64,000 bases of DNA from Paraflavitalea sp. CAU 1676 (GCF_029223285.1 NZ_JARHUJ010000012.1:124001-188000), one strand, 5' to 3'; numbered from the stretch's first letter, positions 42,323 to 52,106 are shown. Numbers and translations: made by a program. Notes: generated by a model from the letters alone, not told the origin.

Positions 42323-43704
42323 TACTTACTACCTCCGTTTTTTTGATACCATTCCCGGAAGCTTTCTTTCGGCGGCGCCGGCAGGTCGCGTTGTTTTGCC
42401 CAGGGGTTGAATGTTTTGTTCAAGGCCAGCGAAGGGAACCAGCGCAACAGCTTCCTGGCCCACTTGCCCGCAAAGCTATAGCGGGCAGGAGAGGCGAGTA
42501 CGCCGGCCATTACTTTCATGCCGGCCGCCTTGGCCGCGGGTACATGACCTTCCTGGGTAAGTACCTGCCGCCATTGGTATAGCTGATTGTGAATATCGAT
42601 CTTGACCGGACATACATCCGTACACGAGCCGCAAAGCGTGGAGGCAAAGGGCAGGTCGGCATTCTTGCGCATGTCGAGATTGGGCGCCAGGATGGCCCCG
42701 ATAGGCCCTGCTGTGGCATTGTGGTAGCTATGACCACCACTGCGCCGGTATACGGGGCAGGTATTGAGGCAGGCGCCGCAACGGATACATTTTAACGAGT
42801 TGCGGAAGGCTTCGCGTCCGAGTTGGGTGGTGCGGCCATTGTCTACGATCACGATGTGCATTTCCGATCCAGGTTGCGGTTTGCGGAAATGGCTCGAGTA
42901 GGCGGTAATATTTTGTCCGGTGGCGTTGCGCGCCAGCATGCGCAGAAACACACTCAGGTGCTCGGTACGGGGTATGAGTTTCTCGATACCCATGCACGCG
43001 ATATGTACTTTGGCCAGGTGGGCGCCCAGGTCGGCATTGCCTTCATTGGTGCAAACCACGATGGCGCCGGTTTCGGCAACGGCAAAGTTTACGCCGGTGA
43101 TGGCGATATCGGCTGCGAGGAATTTCTGGCGCAGGTGCTCACGGGCTGCCAGGGCCAGGTATAAAGGGTCTGAAGCGCCCTTTTCGGTGCCGAGGTGCTG
43201 GTGGAATATTTCTCCCACTTCTTCTTTCTTGATGTGAATAGCAGGTAGCACGATATGGCTGGGCATCTCCTTGTTCAGTTGCACAATGCGCTCGCCCAGG
43301 TCGGTATCCACTACTTCGATACCTTGTGTTTCGAGGTATTCATTGAGGTGGCACTCTTCGGTGAGCATGGATTTGCTCTTCACGATCTTTTGTGCCTTGT
43401 GTTTGGCCAGTATGCTGTGCACAATGCGGTTGTGATCGGCTGCATCGGCCGCCCAGTGTACGGTAACGCCATTGGCTATGGCCGCGGCTTCGAATTGCCC
43501 AAGGTATTGGTCGAGTTGGGAGAGGGTATGGTCCTTGATCTGCGAAGCGAGGTCGCGCAGCTGCTCCCACTCCGGGATCTCATTAACGATCTTATCCCTT
43601 TTATAACGTACAAACCACAACGTTTCATCGTGCCATTGCACCCTTTCCTTGTTTTCGAGGAAGGCGCTGGCCGCTTCGGCGTGTGGTATCGGTTTGGTGT
43701 GCAT
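42322..43704 (-). CDS. lutB: LutB-type iron-sulfur protein of lactate oxidation
   Basis: A 460-residue protein with an N-terminal LUD domain (to about residue 280) and two ferredoxin-type [4Fe-4S] motifs (CIRCGACLNTCPVY and CGSCTDVCPVKIDI). The C-terminal part contains a LutB C-terminal region (WARKLLRWFPSLALNKTFNP). With LutA and LutC it oxidises L-lactate to pyruvate and feeds electrons to the respiratory chain. It is the largest gene of the operon. The start MHTKPIPHAEAASAFLENKE agrees with family N-termini. Confidence 0.93.
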   Translation of the reverse strand: MHTKPIPHAEAASAFLENKERVQWHDETLWFVRYKRDKIVNEIPEWEQLRDLASQIKDHTLSQLDQYLGQFEAAAIANGVTVHWAADAADHNRIVHSILAKHKAQKIVKSKSMLTEECHLNEYLETQGIEVVDTDLGERIVQLNKEMPSHIVLPAIHIKKEEVGEIFHQHLGTEKGASDPLYLALAAREHLRQKFLAADIAITGVNFAVAETGAIVVCTNEGNADLGAHLAKVHIACMGIEKLIPRTEHLSVFLRMLARNATGQNITAYSSHFRKPQPGSEMHIVIVDNGRTTQLGREAFRNSLKCIRCGACLNTCPVYRRSGGHSYHNATAGPIGAILAPNLDMRKNADLPFASTLCGSCTDVCPVKIDIHNQLYQWRQVLTQEGHVPAAKAAGMKVMAGVLASPARYSFAGKWARKLLRWFPSLALNKTFNPWAKQRDLPAPPKESFREWYQKNGGSK

Positions 43705-43728
43705 GTGAATGAATGGTGTAATGAAAAA

Positions 43729-44469
43729 CTATAAGCCTGCTGCCAGTACTTCCGATATGTGCAGTATCTGCATATTCAGCTTGCGCCGTTTGATCAATCC
43801 CTCCTGATGCATGAGGCAACTCATATCGGTACCGGTTACCACATGGGCATCGTGTTTGGCATAGTCGGCAATGCGCGAAAGGCCCATGGCCGAGGATACG
43901 GCTTCTTCCGTTACGCAGAAAGTGCCGCCAAAACCGCAGCATTCATCGGGCCGGTCGAGGTCAACCAACTCCAGTCCTTCTACCATTTTCAACAGTTGCA
44001 CCGGTTTGGAGAACCAGGGCACTACCGTTTCTGTAGAAGCCGCCAGCTTCAGTCCCCGCTGTCCATGGCAACCCTGGTGGAGCGCCACTTTTTTGGGGAA
44101 AGATGCCTTGATCGATTGCACCTGCACGATGTCGGTGAGGAATTCGCACAGCTCATACACCCGCTGTCGTATCTGAGTGGCTTTGGTTTCCTGTTGGTGG
44201 TCGTGCAGGTGGTCCTTTACATGCAGCACACAACTGCCCGACGGGGAAACGATATAGTCATAGCCATCGAAGGCCTTGATGAAATTGCTGTTGCACGAAT
44301 GGGTGAGGTGCTCAAAGCCTCCATTGGCCATGGGCTGGCCGCAGCAGGTTTGTTGCATAGGGTAGTGCACCTCGAGCCCCAGGTGTTGCAGCAACTTCAG
44401 CGTAGCAATGGCTACCTGGGGATAAAACTGGTCTACATAGCACGGAATGAACAGGGCTACACGCATCAC
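43729..44469 (-). CDS. lutA: LutA-type iron-sulfur protein of lactate oxidation
   Basis: A 246-residue protein with two CCG domains: TCCGQPMANGG in the first half and DECCGFGGTFCV in the second, plus ALHQGCHGQRGLKLA. These cysteines bind a [4Fe-4S] centre as in heterodisulfide-reductase-like subunits. With LutB and LutC it forms the L-lactate oxidation complex. It starts 6 nt after the SDR upstream and ends 24 nt before lutB, so it is inside the fucose operon. This placement ties lactate oxidation directly to fucose breakdown. Confidence 0.92.
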   Translation of the reverse strand: MMRVALFIPCYVDQFYPQVAIATLKLLQHLGLEVHYPMQQTCCGQPMANGGFEHLTHSCNSNFIKAFDGYDYIVSPSGSCVLHVKDHLHDHQQETKATQIRQRVYELCEFLTDIVQVQSIKASFPKKVALHQGCHGQRGLKLAASTETVVPWFSKPVQLLKMVEGLELVDLDRPDECCGFGGTFCVTEEAVSSAMGLSRIADYAKHDAHVVTGTDMSCLMHQEGLIKRRKLNMQILHISEVLAAGL

Positions 44470-44475
44470 AAATAA

Positions 44476-45240
44476 TTAACTATTCAACGTGATAAAACCG
44501 CCATCGATGGGATAATCGCAACCCGTAATGAAAGAAGCCTCGTCACTACACAAGTAGAGGACAAGGGCAGCTATTTCCGATGGTTGGGCCATACGACCGA
44601 TAGGCTGGGTTTTGGATAATTTTTCAAACATCTCGGCTTCGCGGCCGGGGTAATTGTTTTTCAGAAAGCCATCTACGAACGGGGTATGCACGCGCGCAGG
44701 GGATATGGAATTACAACGGATATTTTCACCGATATAATCTTTGGCTACCGACAGCGTCATAGCCATCACGGCGCCCTTGGCGGTAGAATATACAAAGCGG
44801 TCGGATAATCCTACCCAGGCCGCAATGGAGGCCATATTGGCGATCACACCGCCGCCTGCAGCCCGTAATTGAGGGATTGCAGCGTGCAGGCAGTTGTACA
44901 CGCCTTTAACATTTACATTGATCACGCGGTCGAAATCGGCTTCGGATGTGGTATCGGCCTTGCCGATGTGCGCAATGCCGGCATTGTTCACCAGGATGTT
45001 GAGGGCCCCGATCTTTTGGAAGGTGGCCAGTACATCGGCCTGGTTGGCCACATTGCAGCTATGGGCGGTGGCGGTGCCGCCGGCCGCTGTGATCTCCTGC
45101 ACGGTGGCAGTGGCATTCTCTTCGCTCAGCTCAATAATGTGCACTTCGGCGCCCTGTTGGGCAAACAATACGGAAATGGCCCTGCCAATACCGCTGCCGC
45201 CTCCTGTTACTACTGCTTTCTTACCTGCTAATGAAAACAT
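44476..45240 (-). CDS. Short-chain dehydrogenase, probable 2-keto-3-deoxy-L-fuconate dehydrogenase
   Basis: A 254-residue NAD-dependent SDR with the full set of motifs: TGGGSGIGRAI, NNAGIAHIG, Ser in MASIAAWVG, YSTAKGAV (Tyr-x3-Lys), then SPARVHTPFVDGFLKNN and FITGCDYPIDGGFITL. The fold and motifs fit the KDF dehydrogenase group that oxidises 2-keto-3-deoxy-L-fuconate to the 2,4-diketo acid, the substrate of the FAH-family enzyme in the same operon. Substrate is inferred from context. Confidence 0.82.
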   Translation of the reverse strand: MFSLAGKKAVVTGGGSGIGRAISVLFAQQGAEVHIIELSEENATATVQEITAAGGTATAHSCNVANQADVLATFQKIGALNILVNNAGIAHIGKADTTSEADFDRVINVNVKGVYNCLHAAIPQLRAAGGGVIANMASIAAWVGLSDRFVYSTAKGAVMAMTLSVAKDYIGENIRCNSISPARVHTPFVDGFLKNNYPGREAEMFEKLSKTQPIGRMAQPSEIAALVLYLCSDEASFITGCDYPIDGGFITLNS

Positions 45241-45285
45241 CTCTTCTGTTATTAAAACGTGTAAAATTATAAACTAAACCGCTTA

Positions 45286-46599
45286 TCACTGTCCTGCTCT
45301 AAAGGCCTCCTCGTATTCACCCAGTGACTTTGTCTTATGTCCCTTCCAGCCAAAATAGCCTACTACCACAAAGCAGATCAACGGAACTATATACCCATAC
45401 TGGATATTGTTGGTGGCATCAGAAATGACGCCCAATACCGGTGGTAGCAAGGCGCCTCCCACGATCGACATCACGATGAGGCTGGAGCCCAGCTTGGTAT
45501 CGTTGCCGAGGTCCTGGATGCCTAAGGAGAAGATCGTTGGGAACATGATACTCATAAAGAACGCGATACCGATCAATGAATAGACGGCGGCAATACCGGT
45601 AGCGAAAATGGCCACGATGCTCAACACCACATTGATCACGGCGTACCAGGTTAATAAGGTGGCGGGTTTGATGGTGCGCATCAGGAAGGTACCTACAAAG
45701 CGACCGACCATAAAAGCCAGTCCGTAGCCCAATGCCAGGTAGGTGGCTGCCTGGCCTTCTGTTAGGCCAACCCGCATAGACAGTTTGATAAAGAAACTGC
45801 CAACACATACTTGTGCGCCCACATAAAAGAACTGGGCAATCACCGCCCAGGTAAGGTGCTTGTGACGGAAGGCATGGAAAACGCTTTTCGTTTCCTTGTC
45901 ACCTTCTTCTTTGGTATCGGGCATATGCGTAAAATAGATCACGATGGCCACAATGATGATGGCAATACCAAGAATAAGGTAAGGCATCTTTACGCTGTCG
46001 GCTTCCGATTGCAGGTAAGCATCCTTGACAGCCGGCAGCATTGCGTTCAACTCTTCTTCTGTATAGTTTTTGCCCGATAGAATGAATTGCTTGCCGATCA
46101 GCGGGGCCACCATGGCAGCCAGGCCGTTGAACGACTGAGCCAGGTTGAGGCGTTGGGTGGCAGAGTGGGGCGGGCCCAATACGGTTGCATACGGGTTAGC
46201 GGCTGTTTCGAGGAAGGCCAGGCCGCAGGCGATCACGAACAAAGCGCCCAGGAAGAAGATGTATTGACGCGTATCGGCGGCCGGGATAAAGAGGAAGCAG
46301 CCCACACCAAAGAACAATAAGCCTAGTAAAATACCCCACTTATAACCAAACTTACGCATTACGTATCCGGCTGGCAGGGCCATCAGGAAGTAAGCGATGA
46401 ATACGGCTGAATCTACCAGCGACGATTGCAGGTCGTTCAACAGAAAGGCTTTCCGCAAATGCGGTATCAGAATGGGGTCGAGGTTGTGCACAAAACCCCA
46501 GAAAAAGAATAAGCTGGTTACAAGGATAAAGGGGAGTAGCATGATCTTCCCGGTACCGGTTGTTTGTTTGGGAAGCGTTGGCGAAGCAATTCCTGGCAT
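45286..46599 (-). CDS. fucP: L-fucose:H+ symporter (FucP family)
   Basis: A 437-residue MFS permease with 12 membrane helices. FFFWGFVHNLDPILIPHLRK and ETAANPYATVLGP, then RLNLAQSFNGLAAMVAPLIG, are characteristic of the FucP/GlcP branch, and FucP transports L-fucose, L-galactose or D-arabinose. The central loop (THMPDTKEEGDKETKSVFHA) is cytoplasmic. It sits in the operon with a mutarotase and dehydrogenases, supporting L-fucose as substrate. Confidence 0.9.
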   Translation of the reverse strand: MPGIASPTLPKQTTGTGKIMLLPFILVTSLFFFWGFVHNLDPILIPHLRKAFLLNDLQSSLVDSAVFIAYFLMALPAGYVMRKFGYKWGILLGLLFFGVGCFLFIPAADTRQYIFFLGALFVIACGLAFLETAANPYATVLGPPHSATQRLNLAQSFNGLAAMVAPLIGKQFILSGKNYTEEELNAMLPAVKDAYLQSEADSVKMPYLILGIAIIIVAIVIYFTHMPDTKEEGDKETKSVFHAFRHKHLTWAVIAQFFYVGAQVCVGSFFIKLSMRVGLTEGQAATYLALGYGLAFMVGRFVGTFLMRTIKPATLLTWYAVINVVLSIVAIFATGIAAVYSLIGIAFFMSIMFPTIFSLGIQDLGNDTKLGSSLIVMSIVGGALLPPVLGVISDATNNIQYGYIVPLICFVVVGYFGWKGHKTKSLGEYEEAFRAGQ

Positions 46600-46708
46600 A
46601 AATAGAAAGTTTTAACGATAGCTGTTGGGTAATTTGGTCGGGTTGAAATTAGTCAAAAATGGATGGCCGTTCCGGGTGATGAGCGCAATCGTTCCCGGAA
46701 GCGGGATG

Positions 46709-47059
46709 CTATAAACTGGCTTTGAGATCGAATATTTTATCCATCAGCAGCCATTTTTCTCCGGGGTTCGCCGAGGGTAGGGCCTGCTGGTATTGCCACA
46801 TCAGCTCTTCCCAGCGTTGCACAATGGGATTGGCCGCGTCGGCGATGCTTTTTTTGTCGAACGAAAACGTATCGTTCACTTCCATGATCATGAAGAGCCT
46901 GGTCTCTATACGATAGATCTCCAGTTGTTCGATGCCGCTGCCTGCAATGGATTGCAGTATCTCCGGCCACACGGCTCTGTGGTAAAATTCGTATTCAGCA
47001 ATAAGCACCGGATCATTCTTCAGATCGAGCGCCAGGCAATATCGTTTTTGTATGCTCAT
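46709..47059 (-). CDS. L-rhamnose/L-fucose mutarotase family protein
   Basis: A 116-residue RhaM-type (dimeric ferredoxin-like) protein, with RYCLALDLKNDPVLIAEYEF, YHRAVWPEILQSIAGSGIEQ, LEIYRIETRLFMIMEVNDTF and PIVQRWEELMWQYQQALP. Family members interconvert alpha and beta anomers of L-rhamnose or L-fucose. As the first gene of the operon, ahead of fucP, it would supply the anomer preferred by the dehydrogenase. L-fucose is inferred from the neighbours. Confidence 0.87.
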   Translation of the reverse strand: MSIQKRYCLALDLKNDPVLIAEYEFYHRAVWPEILQSIAGSGIEQLEIYRIETRLFMIMEVNDTFSFDKKSIADAANPIVQRWEELMWQYQQALPSANPGEKWLLMDKIFDLKASL

Positions 47060-47418
47060 AACAACGTAATGGGTCGAAAGTAATGTTTAGTTGAATTTGG
47101 CTGTCCTGCGCTATCTGGTTTGTCAAGACAAAATCTAACCTCAATATTCATCAATGTTCGTGAATATATACATGCCTTGCCAAAATAGTTTATAATAATG
47201 GCAATAACATGAAATTCAACATACTGATTTGTTCCGTATTTGCATGCGTAACCTGCTTAAACCTGCAATTAACAAAAACACCAAACATTAATTGCTATAT
47301 CCGTCTCAACCGATTGCGTTGGGATCGCAGGGGTTCATAAACCCGATTTACAAAACGTTCCGTGCGGTAGCTGAGCCACCCAGCCGGCTGTCGCAAAACA
47401 CAGAAAATTGCATGCTTT
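47060..47418. promoter_or_regulatory. Divergent control region between fucose operon and polysaccharide locus
   Basis: 359 bp without a gene. It holds the promoters of the minus-strand fucose operon (TACTTTCG at 47075-47082 on the minus strand is one base off TAnnTTTG) and of susC. Two inverted repeats lie in the operon-proximal half: TTTGTC-AA-GACAAA (47119-47132) and ATATTCA-N10-TGAATAT (47144-47167). The second spans two helical turns, as expected for a dimeric regulator. No regulator gene is adjacent. Confidence 0.5.
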
Positions 47419-50400
47419 ATGGAAAAGAAGCTCTTTCAGCGCACCCGGGTCCCGAACAGGACCAGGCCCTGGTGGTATCTCCCCCTCTTTCTCCTGCTTT
47501 TACAATTCCCGGCTTCTATGGTGATGGCCCAGTCGCGCCAGATCTCCGGCGTGGTGACCGACGTTAAAGGAAAACCACTCCAGGGAGTTAGCGTGAACAT
47601 TAAAGGTTCTACCAACGGTGTCACTACCGATGCCGATGGTAAGTACACCATCTCCCTGCCCGCCGACAAGAACGAGCTGGAATTCTCCTCTGTTGGTTAT
47701 CTGGCCAAAGTAGAGAATATTGGCGCCCGCACCACGATCAGCTTATCGCTCAGCGAAAGCACCTCCAACCTCGACGATGTCGTGGTGATCGGTTATGGCG
47801 GCAAACAAAAGAAACGAGATGTAACGGGGTCTATCTCCTCTGTAAGTTCCAAACAGATCGAAGAGCGTCAGCCCATCAACCTGTTTGATGCCTTGCAGGG
47901 CCAGGGCGCCGGTATCCTCGTCGTGAACGACGGTGGTGGTGCTCCCGGTGCAGAAGGCTCTATCCAGATCCGTGGCGCTTCTTCACTCAACGCCGGCAAC
48001 GGGCCGCTGTATCTGGTGGATGGGGTGATCAATCCCAATGGCGCCAGCATCAGTCCCATGGATATCGAGCGCATTGAAGTATTGAAAGATGCTGCCTCTG
48101 CTTCTATTTATGGTTCAAGAGCTGCCAATGGTGTTATCATCATCACTACCAAGAAAGGTAAAGAAGGCAAGCCACGCATCGATCTCAACTATACCAGCGT
48201 ATTTGGCAAGCTGGCTCACAAACTTCCCATCAACAATGCACAGGGGGTACGTGATTTCCGCCGGTTGCAGAACGATAATCCCGGTGCAGGCGGTAATACC
48301 GACTCGCTCAATCCCGGCTTCAACTCCGACAATGACCTGCAGGACCTGTTGCTGGGCGAAACCGCCATCAAACAACAGGTGAATCTGGGTGTCAGTGGCG
48401 GCAGACAGGGTTTGACCTATTACACCGGCCTGAATTACCTCGACGATAAATCCATCATTCCGAATAGCTATGTAAAGAGATTACAGGCACGCATCAATGT
48501 CGATTACCAGGCTTCTCCCAAGCTGAAATACAGCAACAACATTACTTTCGTATGGCAAAAGGGTAACGCTATACCCGTAGCCCGTACTGTGAATGTGGTG
48601 TTCGATCGTCCTTCTTTCTCGCGGATCTTTTACCCCGATGGTTCTTTAACCAGTTACATCGGTTCCAAAAGAAATCCCCTGGCAAATGCCCTGTATGAAA
48701 AGAACGAACAGGAGATCATGTCTGGTCAGCTCAACAATAACTTACAGTACCAGATATATAAGGACCTTACCTTCACTACAACGTTCAATGCCATTCTCGA
48801 GAACAGACAAAATATCCAGTTCTCTCCCCGTATTTTGTCAAGCAACCGGGATCAGAACAATGGTTCCAATGAAATGGCCAAGAACTTCTATTGGGAATAC
48901 CAGGCCTTCTTCAACTACAACAAGAAGATCGGTGATCACAACATACAGGGTGTAGTAGGTTTCAATGCCGACAAACGCCGTAACGATCTTCACCACAGCG
49001 AATTCAAGAACGTGGTGAATGAAGAGGTGTTTGTAACCTTCCCCTCTTACCTGGTGCCCACAGAAACCTATACCAACGCCGTTGGGGTTACCTCTCAAAG
49101 TTTGTTCACCCGCTGGAACTATAGCTATAAAGGCACTTACAACGTGTCGGGCGTATACCGCAGGGATGGTTCCTCCCGCTTCGGTCCGGAGAATAAATAC
49201 GGTAACTTCTTCTCGGGTTCAGCTTCCTGGCGTTTCTCCGACGCGAAGTTTATGCAGTGGGCCTGGGGATTCCTCAATGATGCCCGCGTACGTGTAGGAT
49301 ATGGCCAGGTAGGTAATGACCAGATCGGTTATTACGATCACCTCACCAAATACCAGTTTGATGGTAGCTATGGTGGCGTAGGAAGTGCGTATACCAGCAA
49401 CCGCTTCGGTAATGCTTTTGTGAAATGGGAAACCGTAGAACAGAAAAATGCTGCCATTGAACTGAGCTTCTTCAAAGGACGCCTCCAGTTCTCTACCGAA
49501 TACTATATCAAGACTACCAAGGAACTGTTGTACGATCGTCCGCTGGCCAATGAAACCGGGTTCTCGGTCGTTACTACCAACGTAGGTACAATCCGCAACC
49601 GAGGTCTGGAGTTTGTCGTGAGCGGAACACCCATTGTGGGCAAAGGGTTCAATTGGGACATCAGTGGTAATATCTCCTTCGAACGCGGCGACATCGTGGA
49701 ACTGGCCAATCATGCTTCTTTTGTGGCCGGCAATAAATGGTATGTGGAAGAAGGAAAAGCCATCGGTAACTTCTTTGGCTGGAAAAACCTGGGTGTGTAT
49801 CAGTGGGATGAATCCAATGCCTATACCCGCGACTGGCAAAAGCTCACTGTTGTATTGGATAAAGACGGCAAGCCCCTGTACGAAAACGGTAAGGCGTCAT
49901 ACTCCTACAATGGACAACCCTATACTGATAAAGTATACAGTCTCTATGATCCCTCCGGTAAGCTGAAAGGAGGCGACACGGAATGGCAGAATATGAACAC
50001 GGACAGTTTGATCAATGATGCCGACAGGCATGTGATCGGTAACTATCAGCCGGATTTTTACCTCGGTATTGTCAATAACTTCCGCTACAAGCAATGGGGG
50101 CTCTCTGTATTGATCAACGCTTCCTGGGGAGGTATGATCTACAATACGCTTCAATACAATGCCAATTATCCTACGAATACTGGTCCCGGTTCACCGCAGG
50201 TATTGGCCAACTCCTGGAGAAAGCAGGGTGATGTTGCCACCATGCCTTATTATCCGCAACGTACCAATCGCGGAAGCCTGAAGCAGCATGGTAACAGCCT
50301 TTACCTCGAAGACCGTTCTTTTGTTCGGCTCTCCAACGTACGCCTTACGTATACGTTGAAGCCAAGCCTGGCCAATAAGGTCTTTGCGAAAGGAATTACC

Positions 50401-50553
50401 GCCTTTGTCTTCGGACAAAACCTGCTCACTTATACCAATTACACCGGGTATGATCCTGAGTTTAGTTCGAACAATGTGTTGACGCCAGGCGATGATACCG
50501 GTAAGTATCCCAAGCGCCGCGAAGTAGGGTTAGGTGTAAATATTAACTTCTAA
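47419..50553 (+). CDS. SusC-type TonB-dependent outer-membrane transporter
   Basis: A 1044-residue protein that imports oligosaccharides across the outer membrane with TonB energy. Signal peptide (about residues 1-37, cut at MAQ), carboxypeptidase-regulatory-like domain (about 40-120, GVVTDVKGKPLQGVSVNIKG), plug (about 130-240, VVVIGYGGKQKKRDVTGSIS, IEVLKDAASASIYGSRAANG) and a 22-strand barrel ending REVGLGVNINF. The SusC/RagA signature DAASASIYGSRAANGVIIIT is present. Paired with SusD 10 nt downstream. Confidence 0.95.
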   Translation: MEKKLFQRTRVPNRTRPWWYLPLFLLLLQFPASMVMAQSRQISGVVTDVKGKPLQGVSVNIKGSTNGVTTDADGKYTISLPADKNELEFSSVGYLAKVENIGARTTISLSLSESTSNLDDVVVIGYGGKQKKRDVTGSISSVSSKQIEERQPINLFDALQGQGAGILVVNDGGGAPGAEGSIQIRGASSLNAGNGPLYLVDGVINPNGASISPMDIERIEVLKDAASASIYGSRAANGVIIITTKKGKEGKPRIDLNYTSVFGKLAHKLPINNAQGVRDFRRLQNDNPGAGGNTDSLNPGFNSDNDLQDLLLGETAIKQQVNLGVSGGRQGLTYYTGLNYLDDKSIIPNSYVKRLQARINVDYQASPKLKYSNNITFVWQKGNAIPVARTVNVVFDRPSFSRIFYPDGSLTSYIGSKRNPLANALYEKNEQEIMSGQLNNNLQYQIYKDLTFTTTFNAILENRQNIQFSPRILSSNRDQNNGSNEMAKNFYWEYQAFFNYNKKIGDHNIQGVVGFNADKRRNDLHHSEFKNVVNEEVFVTFPSYLVPTETYTNAVGVTSQSLFTRWNYSYKGTYNVSGVYRRDGSSRFGPENKYGNFFSGSASWRFSDAKFMQWAWGFLNDARVRVGYGQVGNDQIGYYDHLTKYQFDGSYGGVGSAYTSNRFGNAFVKWETVEQKNAAIELSFFKGRLQFSTEYYIKTTKELLYDRPLANETGFSVVTTNVGTIRNRGLEFVVSGTPIVGKGFNWDISGNISFERGDIVELANHASFVAGNKWYVEEGKAIGNFFGWKNLGVYQWDESNAYTRDWQKLTVVLDKDGKPLYENGKASYSYNGQPYTDKVYSLYDPSGKLKGGDTEWQNMNTDSLINDADRHVIGNYQPDFYLGIVNNFRYKQWGLSVLINASWGGMIYNTLQYNANYPTNTGPGSPQVLANSWRKQGDVATMPYYPQRTNRGSLKQHGNSLYLEDRSFVRLSNVRLTYTLKPSLANKVFAKGITAFVFGQNLLTYTNYTGYDPEFSSNNVLTPGDDTGKYPKRREVGLGVNINF

Positions 50554-50563
50554 ATTGATTGCA

Positions 50564-52096
50564 ATGCTGAATAAAAAATTATATATACCAGGCTTACTGC
50601 TGCTGACGATGCTGGCCGGCAGCTGTAAGAAGTTTCTTACACAAGACCCGCTGGCAGAAGTTGCCGAGTCGCAGTTCTTCAAAAGCAAATATGATGTAGA
50701 TGCATCTGTGTCTGGCATGTACAAGTTGTTCCAGGATCAGATGGTGGGCGAGGGACAGTACAAAGACCGTTATCATATCTGGGGCGAGCATCGTTCCGAT
50801 AATTTTGAGCGTTTTGTAAGTTATACAACGCCGGTGGTCAACGAGATCACGCTTAACGGCCTCACGCCCGATAATGAGTTCGCTTCCTGGACTGGCTTGT
50901 ACAATGTGATCTATCGTGCCAATGTAAATATCAAGAAAGTGGCCGGGGCGGCGCAATACGATAGCCGCGTTACCAAAGAAGTGATCGATAAGGCGTTGGC
51001 GGAGAGCTATGCCATGCGGGCCATGGCCTACTTCTACATCGTACGGGTGTGGGGTGATGCGCCTATCTGGACGGAGCCTTATGAAAGCCTTTCCGATACG
51101 GCAAACCGTGCGCGTGAATCGGCTTCGAAGATCATCGATGAAGTGATCATCAAGGACCTTGATAAAGCCTATTCACTCACCCTGAAAAACCAAACGCCCA
51201 TCGTATGGAGCATTGGGGAAGGTGCTATCTGCGCATTGATGGCCGATGTGTACATGTGGAAAAAGGATTATCCCAATGCCATCAAATGGTTCCAGAACCT
51301 CTTCAAGGCAAAAGCGCCTACTGGTAAAGTATTCGGAGGGTTGGCTATCACCGACCTGCAGCCTACCGCTACCTGGAAGCAGATGTTCACGGCCCCTGAT
51401 AAGAGTATAGAAAGCATCTGGACGATCGACTGGAGTTTCGCTGCTGCAGGCTGTGCTTGCATGAGTATTTCCTATACGCCCAACAATAAACAGTATATCA
51501 TCGATCTGGATGTTTGGAATAAATATTTCCTTCCTTACCAGAACACTGCCGCTCTGCCCGATGTGCGGGTGCGCCAGACACATGACGTATGGGCCAACAA
51601 CCGCGACCGGTTCATCAAGTATTATAATTCGCCGGCTAACCCAACAGCTGCGTATACCTTCCCGGCTACGCCCGAAGAAATACCGGCCTATGTAACCATG
51701 TACCGCCTGGGCGATATGTACCTGCTGTATGCAGAAGCGCTGAACGGCAATGGTGATCTCGCGGGAGCACTCAAATACCTCAACTTCATCCGCAAACGCG
51801 CCGGTGTACCGGAATTTGTAGCTGGTGAAGCGGCCGTAGCCAGCAAGGAGGCCATGGAAGATGCTATTCTCCAGGAAAGGCAATATGAGCTCTATGGAGA
51901 AGGTAAAAGATGGTTCGACCTGGTACGTACCAACCACGTTCAAAAGGTGATGGACCCTGTGTTGAAAAGACGCCAGGCTGCTGCGGGCAGTGACGTAGTG
52001 GGCTTCCCCGACCTGCGTAAGATTGTGTGGCCCATCAATAGGTCCGTGCTCAACGCCAACAAGAAGCTGATCCAAAATGAAGCGTACACCGATTAA
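50564..52096 (+). CDS. SusD-type surface glycan-binding lipoprotein
   Basis: A 510-residue lipoprotein (lipidated Cys21 in LAGSCKKFL) that covers the SusC channel and binds glycan. SusD/RagB features include the early KKFLTQDPLAEVAESQFFKS, TPR-like helices (ALAESYAMRAMAYFYIVRVW, then GEGAICALMADVYMWKKDYP) and the C-terminal ERQYELYGEGKRWFDLVRTN. The start ATG 50564 follows SusC by 10 nt. A TTG at 50557 is an unlikely alternative. Confidence 0.95.
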   Translation: MLNKKLYIPGLLLLTMLAGSCKKFLTQDPLAEVAESQFFKSKYDVDASVSGMYKLFQDQMVGEGQYKDRYHIWGEHRSDNFERFVSYTTPVVNEITLNGLTPDNEFASWTGLYNVIYRANVNIKKVAGAAQYDSRVTKEVIDKALAESYAMRAMAYFYIVRVWGDAPIWTEPYESLSDTANRARESASKIIDEVIIKDLDKAYSLTLKNQTPIVWSIGEGAICALMADVYMWKKDYPNAIKWFQNLFKAKAPTGKVFGGLAITDLQPTATWKQMFTAPDKSIESIWTIDWSFAAAGCACMSISYTPNNKQYIIDLDVWNKYFLPYQNTAALPDVRVRQTHDVWANNRDRFIKYYNSPANPTAAYTFPATPEEIPAYVTMYRLGDMYLLYAEALNGNGDLAGALKYLNFIRKRAGVPEFVAGEAAVASKEAMEDAILQERQYELYGEGKRWFDLVRTNHVQKVMDPVLKRRQAAAGSDVVGFPDLRKIVWPINRSVLNANKKLIQNEAYTD

Positions 52097-52106
52097 AATT
52101 GATCGC

